From the NCBI GenBank assembly GCA_001312505.1, contig BBDW01000011.1, positions 1 to 64,000 on the forward strand: a DNA stretch of 64,000 nt, written 5' to 3'. This DNA is from Mediterraneibacter faecis JCM 15917. GTDB lineage: Bacteria > Bacillota > Clostridia > Lachnospirales > Lachnospiraceae. The notes under the pieces were generated by a model that did no database searches, had not been told where the DNA came from, and was given only the letters and a program-made list of their open reading frames with translations. The position numbers and the translations under genes are program-made. This document shows, one piece after another, positions 28,864 through 38,538 of this stretch (positions are counted from its first letter, which is position 1; every line of letters begins with the position of its first letter).

Positions 28864-29980
28864 GACAGGCATATCGAATTATACCGATTTATACCTCAGA
28901 TGTATCCGGAGTCTGTTCTGCACTATATGAATTAGGTGGGATGGTTGTTATACATGATCCTTCCGGTTGTAATTCCACTTATAACACGCATGATGAAATC
29001 AGGTGGTACAATCAGGACAGTCTGATCTTTATTTCCGGATTAACAGAGATTGATGCAGTGATGGGGGGGAATGATGAAAAATTCTTATCTGATATCAAAG
29101 AAGCGGCAGGTGAATTACATCCGAAATTTATTGCTCTTGTAAGTTCACCGATTCCATTTATGAATGGAACAGATTTTCCGGCTTTGGCGAAAGTGCTTGA
29201 GACAGAGACGGGGATTCCGGCCTTCGCAGTGCCAACGAATGGAATGCATGATTATGTGTATGGTGCAGGAAAGGCACTGGAGGAAATTGCGAGAAGATTT
29301 GTTCCGGAGCAAATGGAAGACAGAAATGGTTCAGAACGTACAGTAAATCTGCTTGGAGCAACACCTCTCGATTTTGGTCCGATTTCAAAAGTAGAAGAAC
29401 TAAAAAAGAATCTTGAGCAGTATGAGTGGAAGGTGATTTCCACATGGGCGATGGAAGATTCTTTGGAAGATCTGGCACAGGCAGGAAAAGCGGAGATGAA
29501 TCTTGTGATATCCTCTGTCGGGCTTAGGGCAGCGAAGATGCTGAAAGAAAAATATGGAACGCCTTATGTGATTGGAACACCTTATAAAGAATATGCGGAG
29601 AGAATCAGTGAAGCTTTGGAAAAACGCATCCAGATTCCCGCTATAGAAGATCGGAGAAGAGAGAATTTACAAGGAACTGGTAACTCTGAAAAAATAATTA
29701 CGTTGATCGGAGAACCGGTTACAATTGGATCTCTTGCTGCAATTATCGAAAGAAGATACCATTATAAAACAAGGATACTCTGTCCCTTAGAGAATGCAGA
29801 AGGATTGCTGGGAGAGCATGATCTGAAGATATGCGGTGAAGAAGAGATGGAAAACGCCTGAAAAACGCTCAAATCGTAGTAGCAGATCCATTGTATCGCC
29901 CAATCTGCCCGGTTGAGTGCGAGTTTTATGAGAGAGCGCACATAGCATTTTCAGGGAGAATGTTTCTAAAAAATAAATAA
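28860..29980 (+). CDS. Nitrogenase component-1-like (NifK/NifN-type) protein, one-base frameshift
   Basis: A component-1-like chain with SDVSGVCSALYELGG, IHDPSGCNSTYNTHDEIRW and GLTEIDAVMG(G)NDEKF, the beta-type cluster region and the conserved EIDAVLGN-like motif. A missing C near 29856 makes an early stop. Restoring it adds ALKNAQIVVADPLYRPICPV and a conserved-looking tail to 29980, 373 residues in all. The start at 28860 overlaps the upstream stop. Last gene of the operon; a terminator follows directly. Confidence 0.8.
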
Positions 29981-29983
29981 GTA

Positions 29984-30018
29984 GGGATGACAGATTGATA
30001 CTGTCACCCCGTCTTTTT
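29984..30018. terminator. Terminator between the nitrogenase-like operon and the ABC genes
   Basis: GGGATGACAG pairs with CTGTCACCCC (one mismatch) across a seven-base loop, then GTCTTTTTC. It ends the plus-strand operon and overlaps the stop region of the convergent permease gene. Confidence 0.7.
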
Positions 30019-30795
30019 CAGATACCACTTTTCTATCAGACCGATTATCGCATACAACAGCACTGCAATGATACATAGAATGCAGATACTCATCAGAAGC
30101 CAGTCAAGTTTAAATACCTGGCTGGAATAGATGATCAGGTATCCAAGTCCGCTTCTTGCGGCTAGAAATTCACCGATGATAACTCCGACAAGACAAAGTC
30201 CAATATTGACTTTCATATTACTGATGATTGCCGGAATGGAACCAGGAAGAACCACCTTGGTCAGCGCATGCCTGCGTTTTCCATGTAGTGTGTAGATCAG
30301 ACGAATTTTTTCCTGGTCGATCGTAGAAAAACTGGTGTAGAGGTTCAGGATACTTCCGAAAATTGCAACGGACATTCCGGCAACAACAATGGTTGTGGTA
30401 TTGGCACCCAGCCAGACAATAAGTAAGGGCGCCAGGGCAGATTTTGGCAGGCTATTCAGGACAACCATGTAAGGGTCAAGAATTTCGGAGAGTCCATGGA
30501 AACACCAGAGGAGGATTGCAATCAGAATGCTGGTAAGTGTGACCAGAAGAAAGCTGACAAGCGTCTCATACAAGGTGATTCCAATATGGTGAAAGACAGA
30601 ACCATCCTCTGTCATTTTCAGAAAACAGGTTACGATACGGGAAGGGCTGCTGAAGATAAAGGAATCAACAACTCCGGTATCGGCACAGATTTCCCATTGT
30701 AACAGGAATAAGAAAAGAATCAGAATCCGCAGAAAAACGACCATCCGTCGGCGTCTGCGGATTTTTTTGAGAAAACGAAGATGCTCAGTTGTCAT
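30004..30795 (-). CDS. ABC transporter permease, SsuC/TauC/ThiX type
   Basis: A 263-residue inner-membrane permease with about six helices and the cytoplasmic EAA loop region LHGKRRHALTKVVLPGSIPA. It belongs to the nitrate/sulfonate/taurine/HMP uptake class. It overlaps the ATPase gene by eleven bases. No substrate-binding protein is encoded beside it, so the binding partner is elsewhere or missing. The genes converge on the nitrogenase-like operon, but a functional link is only inference. Confidence 0.87.
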   Translation of the reverse strand: MTTEHLRFLKKIRRRRRMVVFLRILILFLFLLQWEICADTGVVDSFIFSSPSRIVTCFLKMTEDGSVFHHIGITLYETLVSFLLVTLTSILIAILLWCFHGLSEILDPYMVVLNSLPKSALAPLLIVWLGANTTTIVVAGMSVAIFGSILNLYTSFSTIDQEKIRLIYTLHGKRRHALTKVVLPGSIPAIISNMKVNIGLCLVGVIIGEFLAARSGLGYLIIYSSQVFKLDWLLMSICILCIIAVLLYAIIGLIEKWYLKKTG

Positions 30796-31555
30796 GGTTT
30801 AGCTCCTTCCAGATTTGATTAAAGTAGTGTTTGAATTCAGGTGCATTCCGCCGATTTAAAGGTGTGTCTTGTTCTAATTTAAAGAAAATCGGAATTTCGC
30901 AACGGACATTGGCAGGACGGTTGGTGAGGACAATGACCCGGTCGGAAAGGCTGATTGCTTCCGATAGATCATGAGTGACAAGAAGTGCAGTCTTTCCACT
31001 CTGTCGGATAATCTGGCCGATGTCGTCGCTGACGGTGAGCCTGGTCTGATAATCCAGAGCGGAAAAGGGCTCATCAAGCAGTAAGAGTTGCGGATCAGGC
31101 AGCAGAGTCCGAATCAGGGCGGCACGCTGGCGCATTCCTCCGGAAAGCTGGGAGGGACGTGCAGAAGCAAATTGTTTTAAACCATATTGTTCGAGAAGCT
31201 CATACGCACGTTTTTTGGTTGCAGTATTCAGTGTGCCGCAGATTTCCGGACCGAGGGTGACATTCCGGTAAATACTGCGCCAGTCCAGTAAATGATCGTG
31301 TTGGAGCATATAGCCAATCAGGGGGGGAGAATTTTCCTTGAGAGGGATACCATTTAACAGGATTTCTCCTGCATCTGGCTTCATCAATCCACAGATCAGG
31401 GAGAGAAGTGTAGATTTGCCACATCCGGAAGGACCGACAACTGCTGTGAAGGTTCCAGGTTGCACGGAAAAGGAAAGATCAGATAAAGCCCTTGTTTCTG
31501 CGTCCAATGTGTGATAAGAATAATATATGTTATGAAGTTCCAGAAGAGAATTCAT
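30785..31555 (-). CDS. ABC transporter ATP-binding protein, SsuB/TauB type
   Basis: The 256-residue ATPase has Walker A VGPSGCGKST, the Q-loop in MLQHDHLLDW, the signature LSGGMRQR, Walker B LLLLDEPFSALD and the switch His in LVTHDLSEA. The start at 31555 follows ATGGAG by eight bases; an in-frame ATG four codons up is possible. ENSPPLIGYML contains a seven-C run and probably one extra proline. It energises the overlapping SsuC-like permease. Confidence 0.9.
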   Translation of the reverse strand: MNSLLELHNIYYSYHTLDAETRALSDLSFSVQPGTFTAVVGPSGCGKSTLLSLICGLMKPDAGEILLNGIPLKENSPPLIGYMLQHDHLLDWRSIYRNVTLGPEICGTLNTATKKRAYELLEQYGLKQFASARPSQLSGGMRQRAALIRTLLPDPQLLLLDEPFSALDYQTRLTVSDDIGQIIRQSGKTALLVTHDLSEAISLSDRVIVLTNRPANVRCEIPIFFKLEQDTPLNRRNAPEFKHYFNQIWKELNHDN

Positions 31556-31689
31556 TGAAGACTCCATTTCAGTAGTAGTTAATGTTATGATATGTAAAAA
31601 TAATCCTGAGAGTGAATCAATGAACATGTCAGGCGTTTTAGAAAAAAGGAATGATTGATCTGGAACAAAGATACAGGAGAATGATGAAA

Positions 31690-32328
31690 ATGAACTTACA
31701 GAAAATAAACTATCAGAAAGAACTGGAGAAGCTTCTGACAAGACTGGAAAAGGAAGAAAAAGTACCAACTCTTTTATTACATAGTTGCTGCGCACCGTGC
31801 AGTAGTTATGTATTAGAGTATTTATCACAGTATTTTAAAATCACTGTCTTCTATTATAATCCAAATATTTATCCGGAAAGTGAATACACAAAGCGTATCC
31901 TGGAACAACAGAAATTGATTGAAGAGATGCATTTCCGGTATCCGGTATCATTTTTAGCCGGTAAATATGACCGCGACCGGTTCTATGAGATGGCAAAAGG
32001 GCTGGAAGAAGTGAGAGAGGGCGGTTCCAGATGCATGGGATGCTATGAACTTCGTCTGAAGGAATCCGCAGAAATTGCAGTAGCCGGAGGATTCGACTAT
32101 TTTACAACAACACTTAGTATAAGTCCGATGAAGAATGCACAGAAGTTGAATGAAATCGGACAACGTGTCGGTGAAGAATATGGTGTACAGTATCTGCTTT
32201 CTGATTTCAAGAAGAAGAATGGATATAAGAGATCCATCGAATTGTCTGGAATCTATGGTCTTTACCGTCAGGATTATTGTGGATGTGAGTTCTCCTATAA
32301 AGCACGTCAGGCAGAAAAATGTGTGTGA
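31690..32328 (+). CDS. queH: Epoxyqueuosine reductase QueH
   Basis: QueH reduces epoxyqueuosine to queuosine in tRNA with an iron-sulfur cluster. The 212-residue protein has HSCCAPCSSYVLEYL near the N-terminus, CMGCYELRL in the middle and DYCGCEFS near the C-terminus, the family's cysteine sets. ATG 31690 follows AGGAGA by nine bases; upstream in-frame ATGs lack a well-placed site. It is transcribed away from the ABC genes. Another queuosine gene, queA, lies at 45 kb. Confidence 0.9.
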   Translation: MNLQKINYQKELEKLLTRLEKEEKVPTLLLHSCCAPCSSYVLEYLSQYFKITVFYYNPNIYPESEYTKRILEQQKLIEEMHFRYPVSFLAGKYDRDRFYEMAKGLEEVREGGSRCMGCYELRLKESAEIAVAGGFDYFTTTLSISPMKNAQKLNEIGQRVGEEYGVQYLLSDFKKKNGYKRSIELSGIYGLYRQDYCGCEFSYKARQAEKCV

Positions 32329-32487
32329 AATGACGGAAGAAGTGATTAAAATAGCAGAAAATAAGAAAAAATCTACAGAATTCGTCGAAATCAGGTATAT
32401 TTTGCAAGTTTGTAGTAGACATTTGACACTTTAGTGTGATAAACTAATGGGCAAATACGATATAATAGAAAAGGGGGGGAAAGACAG

Positions 32488-33867
32488 ATGGCACAGTTAT
32501 GGGGCGGTCGTTTTACAAAAGAGACAGATCAGCTGGTTTATAATTTTAACGCATCCATCTCTTTCGACAAGAGATTCTATGAGCAGGATATCCGAGGAAG
32601 TATTGCACATGTGACAATGCTTGCAAAGCAGGGAATTCTGACTGAGGATGAGAAGAAGCAGATCATTGACGGACTGAACGGAATCCGTGAGGATGTGGAA
32701 AACGGAACACTTGAGATTACAGATAAATATGAAGATATTCACAGCTTTGTTGAGGCAAACCTGATCGACCGGATCGGGGATGCAGGAAAGAAGCTGCATA
32801 CAGGAAGAAGCAGAAACGACCAGGTTGCACTGGATATGAGACTTTATACAAGAGATGAGATTATTGAGCTTGACGTACTCTTGAAAGAGATTCTGGAAGT
32901 TCTTCTGAAACTGATGAAAGAGAATGTCGAAACTTACATGCCGGGATTTACACATCTTCAGAAAGCACAGCCGATCACTCTTGCACATCATATGGGAGCT
33001 TATTTCGAGATGTTCAAGCGTGACAGATCCAGAATGAAAGACATTTATAAGAGAATGAATTACTGTCCGTTGGGAGCCGGAGCGCTTGCCGGAACAACTT
33101 ATCCGCTTGACAGAGAGTACACAGCAGAGCTTCTGGATTTTGCAGGACCGACACTGAACAGTATGGATTCTGTATCTGACAGAGATTATCTGATCGAGCT
33201 TTTGTCAGCAATGTCAACTGTGATGATGCATCTGAGCAGATTCTCGGAGGAAGTAATCATCTGGAATTCCAACGAATATCAGTTTGTGGATATTGATGAC
33301 GCTTACAGTACAGGAAGCAGTATCATGCCACAGAAAAAGAACCCGGATATTGCAGAGCTTGTCCGTGGTAAGACAGGAAGAGTTTACGGAGCATTGACCT
33401 CTCTTCTGACAACGATGAAGGGAATTCCGCTTGCTTATAACAAAGACATGCAGGAAGACAAAGAACTCGTATTTGACGCAATTGATACAACAAAAGGATG
33501 TCTGGCGCTCTTTACAGGAATGCTTAAGACAATGAAGTTTAACGATGCACGCATGGAAGAGAGTGCGAAGCATGGATTTACCAATGCGACAGATGCAGCA
33601 GATTATCTGGTGAATCATGGAGTTCCGTTCCGCGATGCACATGGAATCGTTGGACAACTCGTACTGTACTGCATTGAGCATAAGAAAGCACTGGATGATA
33701 TGACAATGGAAGAATTCAAAGCCATCTCACCGGTGTTTGAAGAAGATATTTATGATGCGATCAGCATGAAAACCTGTGTAGAGATGAGAAATACGATCGG
33801 TGCACCGGGAAAAGCGGCAATGGAGAAAGTGATCGCAATCGAAGAAGCTTATCTTGTGACAGAGTAA
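32488..33867 (+). CDS. argH: Argininosuccinate lyase
   Basis: ArgH splits argininosuccinate into arginine and fumarate. The 459-residue protein has the N-terminal [11 protein letters not shown], the [13 protein letters not shown] region and the fumarase/aspartase signature [11 protein letters not shown] with the catalytic serine loop. Full length. The ribosome binding site AAGGGGGGG carries a seven-G run. A TTGACA at 32423 has no good -10 partner, and a TATAAT at 32461 is too near the start, so the promoter is unclear. Confidence 0.97.
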   Translation: MAQLWGGRFTKETDQLVYNFNASISFDKRFYEQDIRGSIAHVTMLAKQGILTEDEKKQIIDGLNGIREDVENGTLEITDKYEDIHSFVEANLIDRIGDAGKKLHTGRSRNDQVALDMRLYTRDEIIELDVLLKEILEVLLKLMKENVETYMPGFTHLQKAQPITLAHHMGAYFEMFKRDRSRMKDIYKRMNYCPLGAGALAGTTYPLDREYTAELLDFAGPTLNSMDSVSDRDYLIELLSAMSTVMMHLSRFSEEVIIWNSNEYQFVDIDDAYSTGSSIMPQKKNPDIAELVRGKTGRVYGALTSLLTTMKGIPLAYNKDMQEDKELVFDAIDTTKGCLALFTGMLKTMKFNDARMEESAKHGFTNATDAADYLVNHGVPFRDAHGIVGQLVLYCIEHKKALDDMTMEEFKAISPVFEEDIYDAISMKTCVEMRNTIGAPGKAAMEKVIAIEEAYLVTE

Positions 33868-33981
33868 TGAATCATTACAGCGAGCAAAAATAACTGAATG
33901 TTTTCTTTCATTATATAATGGGAATTGAAAAAGAACGTTGGATAGAAAATAGAAAATAAGAAGAAAAGGGAGAAGAAAACA

Positions 33982-35067
33982 ATGGAGCAGAAATTAAAAG
34001 TAGGTATCCTTGGAGCAACAGGTATGGTAGGACAGAGATTTATTTCTCTGCTTGAGAATCATCCATGGTTTGAAGTTGTAACAGTAGCAGCAAGCCCGCG
34101 TTCCGCAGGTAAGACATATGAAGAAGCAGTAGGTGACCGTTGGAAAATGGATACACCGATGCCGGAAGCAGTTAAGAAGCTGGTAGTCCTGAATGTAAAT
34201 GATGTAGAGCATGTAGCATCTACAGTTGATTTTGTATTCAGTGCAGTGGATATGTCTAAAGACGAGATCAAAGCAATTGAAGAAGCATATGCGAAGACAG
34301 AGACACCGGTTGTATCTAACAACAGTGCACACCGCTGGACACCGGATGTACCGATGGTAGTACCGGAGATCAATGCAGATCATTTTGAAGTGATCAAAGA
34401 TCAGAAGAAACGTCTTGGAACAACACGCGGATTCATTGCAGTAAAACCAAACTGCTCAATCCAGAGCTATGCACCTTGCCTTGCAGCATGGAAAGAGTTC
34501 GGACCAAAAGAACTGGTTGTTACAACATACCAGGCAATCTCCGGAGCAGGTAAGACATTCAAAGACTGGCCGGAAATGGTTGGAAATATTATCCCATTCA
34601 TTGGTGGAGAAGAAGAGAAGAGCGAGCAGGAGCCGCTTCGTGTACTTGGTAAAGTAGAGAACGGACAGATCGTGAAAGCAGAGCTTCCGAAGATCACATG
34701 CCAGTGCGTGCGTGTACCGGTTCTGAACGGACATACAGCAGCAGTATTCATCAACTTCGAGAAGAAGCCTACAAAAGAGCAGCTGATCGAGAAGCTTGTA
34801 GCATTCAAGGGATTCCCACAGGAAGCAGAACTTCCGAGTGCTCCGAAGCAGTTTATCCAGTACCTTGAAGAGGACAACCGTCCACAGGTAACAGAGGATG
34901 TGAACTACGAGCGTGGAATGGGCGTATCTATCGGACGTCTGAGAGAAGATACAATGTTCGATTACAAGTTTATCGGACTGTCCCATAACACAGTAAGAGG
35001 TGCAGCAGGTGGAGCAGTTCTCTGTGCAGAGGCATTGACAGCAAAAGGATATATTGCAGCAAAATAA
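33982..35067 (+). CDS. asd: Aspartate-semialdehyde dehydrogenase
   Basis: Asd makes aspartate semialdehyde for lysine, threonine and methionine. The 361-residue protein shows the NADP loop GATGMVGQRF, the catalytic cysteine in KPNCSIQSY (near residue 156) and PVLNGHTAAVFI. This is the archaeal/fungal-like class, judging by KPNCSIQ rather than the GNCSNC form. Expressed with a strong GGGAGAAG site and ended by a clear terminator; thrC lies 1.6 kb further on. Confidence 0.95.
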   Translation: MEQKLKVGILGATGMVGQRFISLLENHPWFEVVTVAASPRSAGKTYEEAVGDRWKMDTPMPEAVKKLVVLNVNDVEHVASTVDFVFSAVDMSKDEIKAIEEAYAKTETPVVSNNSAHRWTPDVPMVVPEINADHFEVIKDQKKRLGTTRGFIAVKPNCSIQSYAPCLAAWKEFGPKELVVTTYQAISGAGKTFKDWPEMVGNIIPFIGGEEEKSEQEPLRVLGKVENGQIVKAELPKITCQCVRVPVLNGHTAAVFINFEKKPTKEQLIEKLVAFKGFPQEAELPSAPKQFIQYLEEDNRPQVTEDVNYERGMGVSIGRLREDTMFDYKFIGLSHNTVRGAAGGAVLCAEALTAKGYIAAK

Positions 35068-35076
35068 GAAAATAGA

Positions 35077-35116
35077 AAAAGGCAGTGGCAGTACAAAAAT
35101 AGTCACTGCCTTTTAT
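35077..35116 (+). terminator. Rho-independent terminator after asd
   Basis: AAAAGGCAGTG pairs perfectly with CACTGCCTTTT around a 16-base loop, with the T tract part of the stem. Confidence 0.8.
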
Positions 35117-35200
35117 ACGTATACAAATCGGGAAGGCAGCTGCCAGTCCGATGAAAGAAAATGGGGATAAAAATAAAAATGGTATGAGCAGGAGGATTTT

Positions 35201-36496
35201 ATGGAGAAGGAGAAAAAAGGAAGAGCGATTGCACTACTTCCAATAGGAGTGTTTTTGATCATTTTTCTCGGTGCGGGAATTGTGTTCAAAGATTTTTATG
35301 CGATGCCGGCGATCGTTGCGTTTTTGATTGCATTGTTTGTTGCATTTTTGCAGAATAAAGAATTGAGTTTTAACAAGAAGATTGAAGTGATTGCCAAAGG
35401 TGTTGGTGAGGAAAACATCATTACGATGAGCCTGATCTTTCTCTGCGCCGGAGGTTTTTCAGGTGCAGTTACTGCAGCAGGTGGGGTAGACAGTACAGTC
35501 AATTTAGGATTGTCATTGATCCCGGCACATTTTGCAGTTGCAGGTCTGTTTCTGATCGGATGTTTTATTTCGGTCTCTATGGGGGGGACTTCCATGGGAA
35601 CGATTGCAGCACTTGCACCGATCGCAGTTGGAATCAGTGAAAAGACAGGATTTGCACTTAGTATCTGCATCGGAGCAGTTGTGTGTGGAGCTATGTTTGG
35701 AGATAACCTTTCTATGATCTCTGATACAACAATTGCAGCAGTTAAGACACAGGGATGTGAAATGAAAGACAAGTTTAAGGCAAACTTTTTCATCGTTCTT
35801 CCGGCAGCGATTATTACAGTATTAATCTTCTGGTTTGTAACAAGAAATATGAATTTCCATTTGGAGGAAAACTTAAGTTACAGCCTTTGGGAAGTTCTTC
35901 CGTATATGGTTGTTCTTCTTGGAGCACTTATCGGAATCAATGTATTTGTTGTTTTGATCAGCGGAATTGTGATCTCCCTGATCGTAGGTGTAAGCATGGG
36001 ACATATTGCACTTTCTGAAATGTTCCAGGTTGTTGGAAATGGTGTGACATCAATGTATGACATCACAGTTATTTCTATCATCGTAGCATGTATCGTATCA
36101 CTTGTGAAAGAGCATGGTGGAATCCAGTTCATTCTGAATCTGATCAAGAGCAAGATCAATGGAAGAAGAGGAGCAGAATTCGGAATCGCACTTCTTGCCC
36201 TTTTTGTTGATGCATGTACAGCAAATAATACGGTTGCCATTGTTATGACAGGACCGATCGCAAAAGAAATCAGTGAAGAGTTTGATGTAGATCCGAGAAG
36301 ATCAGCCTCACTTCTGGATATGTTTACATCTGTAGGCCAGGGTATCATTCCATACGGAGCACAGCTTCTGTCAGCAGCAACACTGACTGGATTGACACCG
36401 CTTCAGATTATTCCGAATCTGTATTATCCGCTTCTTATGGGAGTATGCGGAGTTTTGGCAATCATCTTCCGGCCACAGAGTAAAAAACTACAGTAA
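35201..36496 (+). CDS. NhaC-like Na+/H+ antiporter family protein
   Basis: The 431-residue protein has about eleven hydrophobic helices and the NhaC/IT-superfamily elements SVSMG(G)TSMGTIAAL, GAVVCGAMFGDNLSMISDTT and FVDACTANNTVAIV. It probably exchanges Na+ for H+ or for a small organic ion. Lying between asd and thrC it might instead export an amino acid such as threonine or lysine, but nothing in the sequence proves this. A seven-G run puts an extra glycine in the SMG(G)TS motif. Confidence 0.82.
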   Translation: MEKEKKGRAIALLPIGVFLIIFLGAGIVFKDFYAMPAIVAFLIALFVAFLQNKELSFNKKIEVIAKGVGEENIITMSLIFLCAGGFSGAVTAAGGVDSTVNLGLSLIPAHFAVAGLFLIGCFISVSMGGTSMGTIAALAPIAVGISEKTGFALSICIGAVVCGAMFGDNLSMISDTTIAAVKTQGCEMKDKFKANFFIVLPAAIITVLIFWFVTRNMNFHLEENLSYSLWEVLPYMVVLLGALIGINVFVVLISGIVISLIVGVSMGHIALSEMFQVVGNGVTSMYDITVISIIVACIVSLVKEHGGIQFILNLIKSKINGRRGAEFGIALLALFVDACTANNTVAIVMTGPIAKEISEEFDVDPRRSASLLDMFTSVGQGIIPYGAQLLSAATLTGLTPLQIIPNLYYPLLMGVCGVLAIIFRPQSKKLQ

Positions 36497-36537
36497 AGTA
36501 AAGTGGTAACTTAAAAAAGCAAAAATAATATATTTTC

Positions 36538-36566
36538 TTGTGGTATAAGAAAAGTTGTGTTATACT
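36538..36566 (+). promoter_or_regulatory. Probable promoter of thrC
   Basis: TTGTGG (36538-36543), a 17-base spacer and TATACT (36561-36566). The -10 is good, the -35 moderate. It lies 67 bases before the thrC start. Confidence 0.5.
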
Positions 36567-36632
36567 TGCAGACAAGAGTGATTTTCACTGGAAACTAAAA
36601 GTAAGAAATCAAGATAAAAGAGGGATGTAAGG

Positions 36633-38123
36633 ATGAATCTATTATACAAAAGCACCAGAAATTCAGACAAGACTGTTACAGCTTCACAGGCCATCTTAAA
36701 GGGACTGGCTGATGATGGAGGACTGTTTGTTCCTGTATCCGTTCCGAAGCTGGATGTAACAATGGATGAACTTAAAGACATGTCATATCAGGAGACAGCT
36801 TATGCAGTTATGAAACAGTTCTTTACAGATTTTACAGAAGAAGAACTGAAACACTGCATCAACAGTGCTTATGATTCAAAGTTTGATACAGAAGTGATCG
36901 CACCACTTGTGAAGGTGGGAGATACTTATCATCTGGAACTGTTCCACGGAGCAACGATCGCATTTAAAGATATGGCACTTTCTATCCTGCCGCATCTGAT
37001 GATCACTTCCGCAAGAAAGAACCAGGTGAAAAATGATATCGTGATCCTGACAGCAACTTCCGGAGATACAGGTAAGGCTGCACTTGCAGGTTTTGCAGAT
37101 GTTCCGGGAACAAAGATCATCGTGTTCTATCCAAAGGGAGGCGTAAGCCACGTTCAGGAATTACAGATGGTGACACAGAAGGGAGAGAATACTTCTGTTG
37201 TAGCAATCCATGGTAACTTTGATAACGCACAGAGCGGTGTGAAGGCAATCTTTGAAGACAAAGAGCTGGCAGCAGAATTAGATGCGAAGGGATATCAGTT
37301 CTCATCAGCAAACTCCATCAATATCGGACGTCTTGTACCGCAGGTTGTTTATTATGTATATGCTTATGCAAAGCTGCTTGAGAATGAAGAGATCCAGGCA
37401 GGCGAGGAGATCAATGTTACAGTTCCGACAGGAAACTTTGGAAATATCCTTGCTGCATATTATGCAAAACAGATGGGCGTGCCGATCGCAAAACTGATCT
37501 GTGCTTCCAATGATAACAAGGTTCTCTTTGATTTCTTCCAGACAGGTGTCTATGACAGAAACAGAGAATTTATCTTGACATCTTCACCGTCCATGGACAT
37601 TCTGATCTCAAGCAACCTGGAGCGTCTGATCTACACAATCGCAGGACAGGATGCACAGAAGGATGTAGAGCTCATGACACAGCTGAAAGAAAAAGGTGTG
37701 TATGAGATCACAGCTGAGATGAAGGAAGGTCTGAAAGACTTTGTCGGAGGATTTGCGACAGAAGAAGAAGTGAAAGAGACGATCCATGACACATATCAGA
37801 AGACAGGATATGTGATGGATACTCATACAGCAGTTGCAGCACATGTGTGTGCACAGTATCGTAAAGATACAAAGGACGAGAAGAAATGTCTGGTTGCTTC
37901 CACAGCAAGTCCGTACAAGTTCGTACGCAACGTTATGACAGCAATTGATCCGAAGTATGATGAGATGGAAGACTTTGCACTGATTGATGAGCTTGAAAAA
38001 GTATCTGGCTTCCCGATTCCAAATGCGATCAAAGAAATCCGTGATGCAGAGGTTCGTCATACAACAGAGTGTGATGCAGATCAGATGAAAGAGACAGTAA
38101 AAAATATTCTTGGGGGGGTGTAA
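36633..38123 (+). CDS. thrC: Threonine synthase
   Basis: ThrC turns O-phosphohomoserine into threonine with PLP. The 496-residue protein is the long (class II, E. coli/yeast-like) form: RNSDKTVTASQAILKGLADDGGLF at the start (part), PLP-lysine in HGATIAFKDMAL (near residue 112), TATSGDTGKAAL and VPTGNFGNILAAYYAKQMG. The last codons hold a seven-G run (NILGGV), so one glycine may be an error. GAGGGATG precedes the ATG. Confidence 0.96.
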   Translation: MNLLYKSTRNSDKTVTASQAILKGLADDGGLFVPVSVPKLDVTMDELKDMSYQETAYAVMKQFFTDFTEEELKHCINSAYDSKFDTEVIAPLVKVGDTYHLELFHGATIAFKDMALSILPHLMITSARKNQVKNDIVILTATSGDTGKAALAGFADVPGTKIIVFYPKGGVSHVQELQMVTQKGENTSVVAIHGNFDNAQSGVKAIFEDKELAAELDAKGYQFSSANSINIGRLVPQVVYYVYAYAKLLENEEIQAGEEINVTVPTGNFGNILAAYYAKQMGVPIAKLICASNDNKVLFDFFQTGVYDRNREFILTSSPSMDILISSNLERLIYTIAGQDAQKDVELMTQLKEKGVYEITAEMKEGLKDFVGGFATEEEVKETIHDTYQKTGYVMDTHTAVAAHVCAQYRKDTKDEKKCLVASTASPYKFVRNVMTAIDPKYDEMEDFALIDELEKVSGFPIPNAIKEIRDAEVRHTTECDADQMKETVKNILGGV

Positions 38124-38126
38124 AAA

Positions 38127-38474
38127 ATGGATAACAGCATGTGGGGGATTTATAGGTATTTTTGTTCTATGTTGTGGAATTTACGCATTGTATTCCTTTG
38201 TTATAATGAAAGTAAAGGGCGAGATCAATGCATCAATCTCCTGGGAAAAGATTATACTTATAAAAAATGTAAGGATAAAGAGGCTTATATAGCAAAAACA
38301 GCTCCGGCACTTTTTGCCTTTGGACTGGTATCTGTGATCTATGGAGTGATCGATGTGATTCACTGTTATGTTCATACAATGACAATAGTAGATACAGTTG
38401 CAATGATTATTTTCCTTATTGTATTGATCTGGTTCGGTGTTTATACAAGAAATCTCAGAAACAGATATTATTAA
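38127..38474 (+). CDS. Small membrane protein of unknown function
   Basis: A 115-residue protein with two hydrophobic helices in its C-terminal half (about residues 60-80 and 87-105) and a short charged tail, NLRNRYY. The N-terminal half is aromatic and cysteine-rich without a recognised motif. It starts four bases after thrC, with the seven-G run at the end of thrC acting as ribosome binding site. I do not recognise the family. Confidence 0.6.
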   Translation: MDNSMWGIYRYFCSMLWNLRIVFLCYNESKGRDQCINLLGKDYTYKKCKDKEAYIAKTAPALFAFGLVSVIYGVIDVIHCYVHTMTIVDTVAMIIFLIVLIWFGVYTRNLRNRYY

Positions 38475-38538
38475 AAATGTCAGTTCCGTTTCTTTTGGCT
38501 GACAGAAACTATGAGAAACACGCTCCGCGAGTTTCTCA

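Noticed and set aside
18178-29980. Canonical nitrogen fixation operon
   Set aside because: Component-1-like proteins are short and diverged, the first P-cluster cysteine appears replaced, and nifB, nifE/N pairs of normal type, nifU/S/V are absent from the window. Nitrogenase-like is the safer call.
18178-29980. Dark protochlorophyllide or chlorophyllide reductase (BchLNB/BchXYZ)
   Set aside because: No other bacteriochlorophyll genes, and the component-1-like motifs differ; hyp genes have no role in that pathway.
32423-32466. Promoter of argH from TTGACA at 32423 and TATAAT at 32461
   Set aside because: The spacing is 32 bases, and the TATAAT is too close to the ribosome binding site to leave a usable leader.
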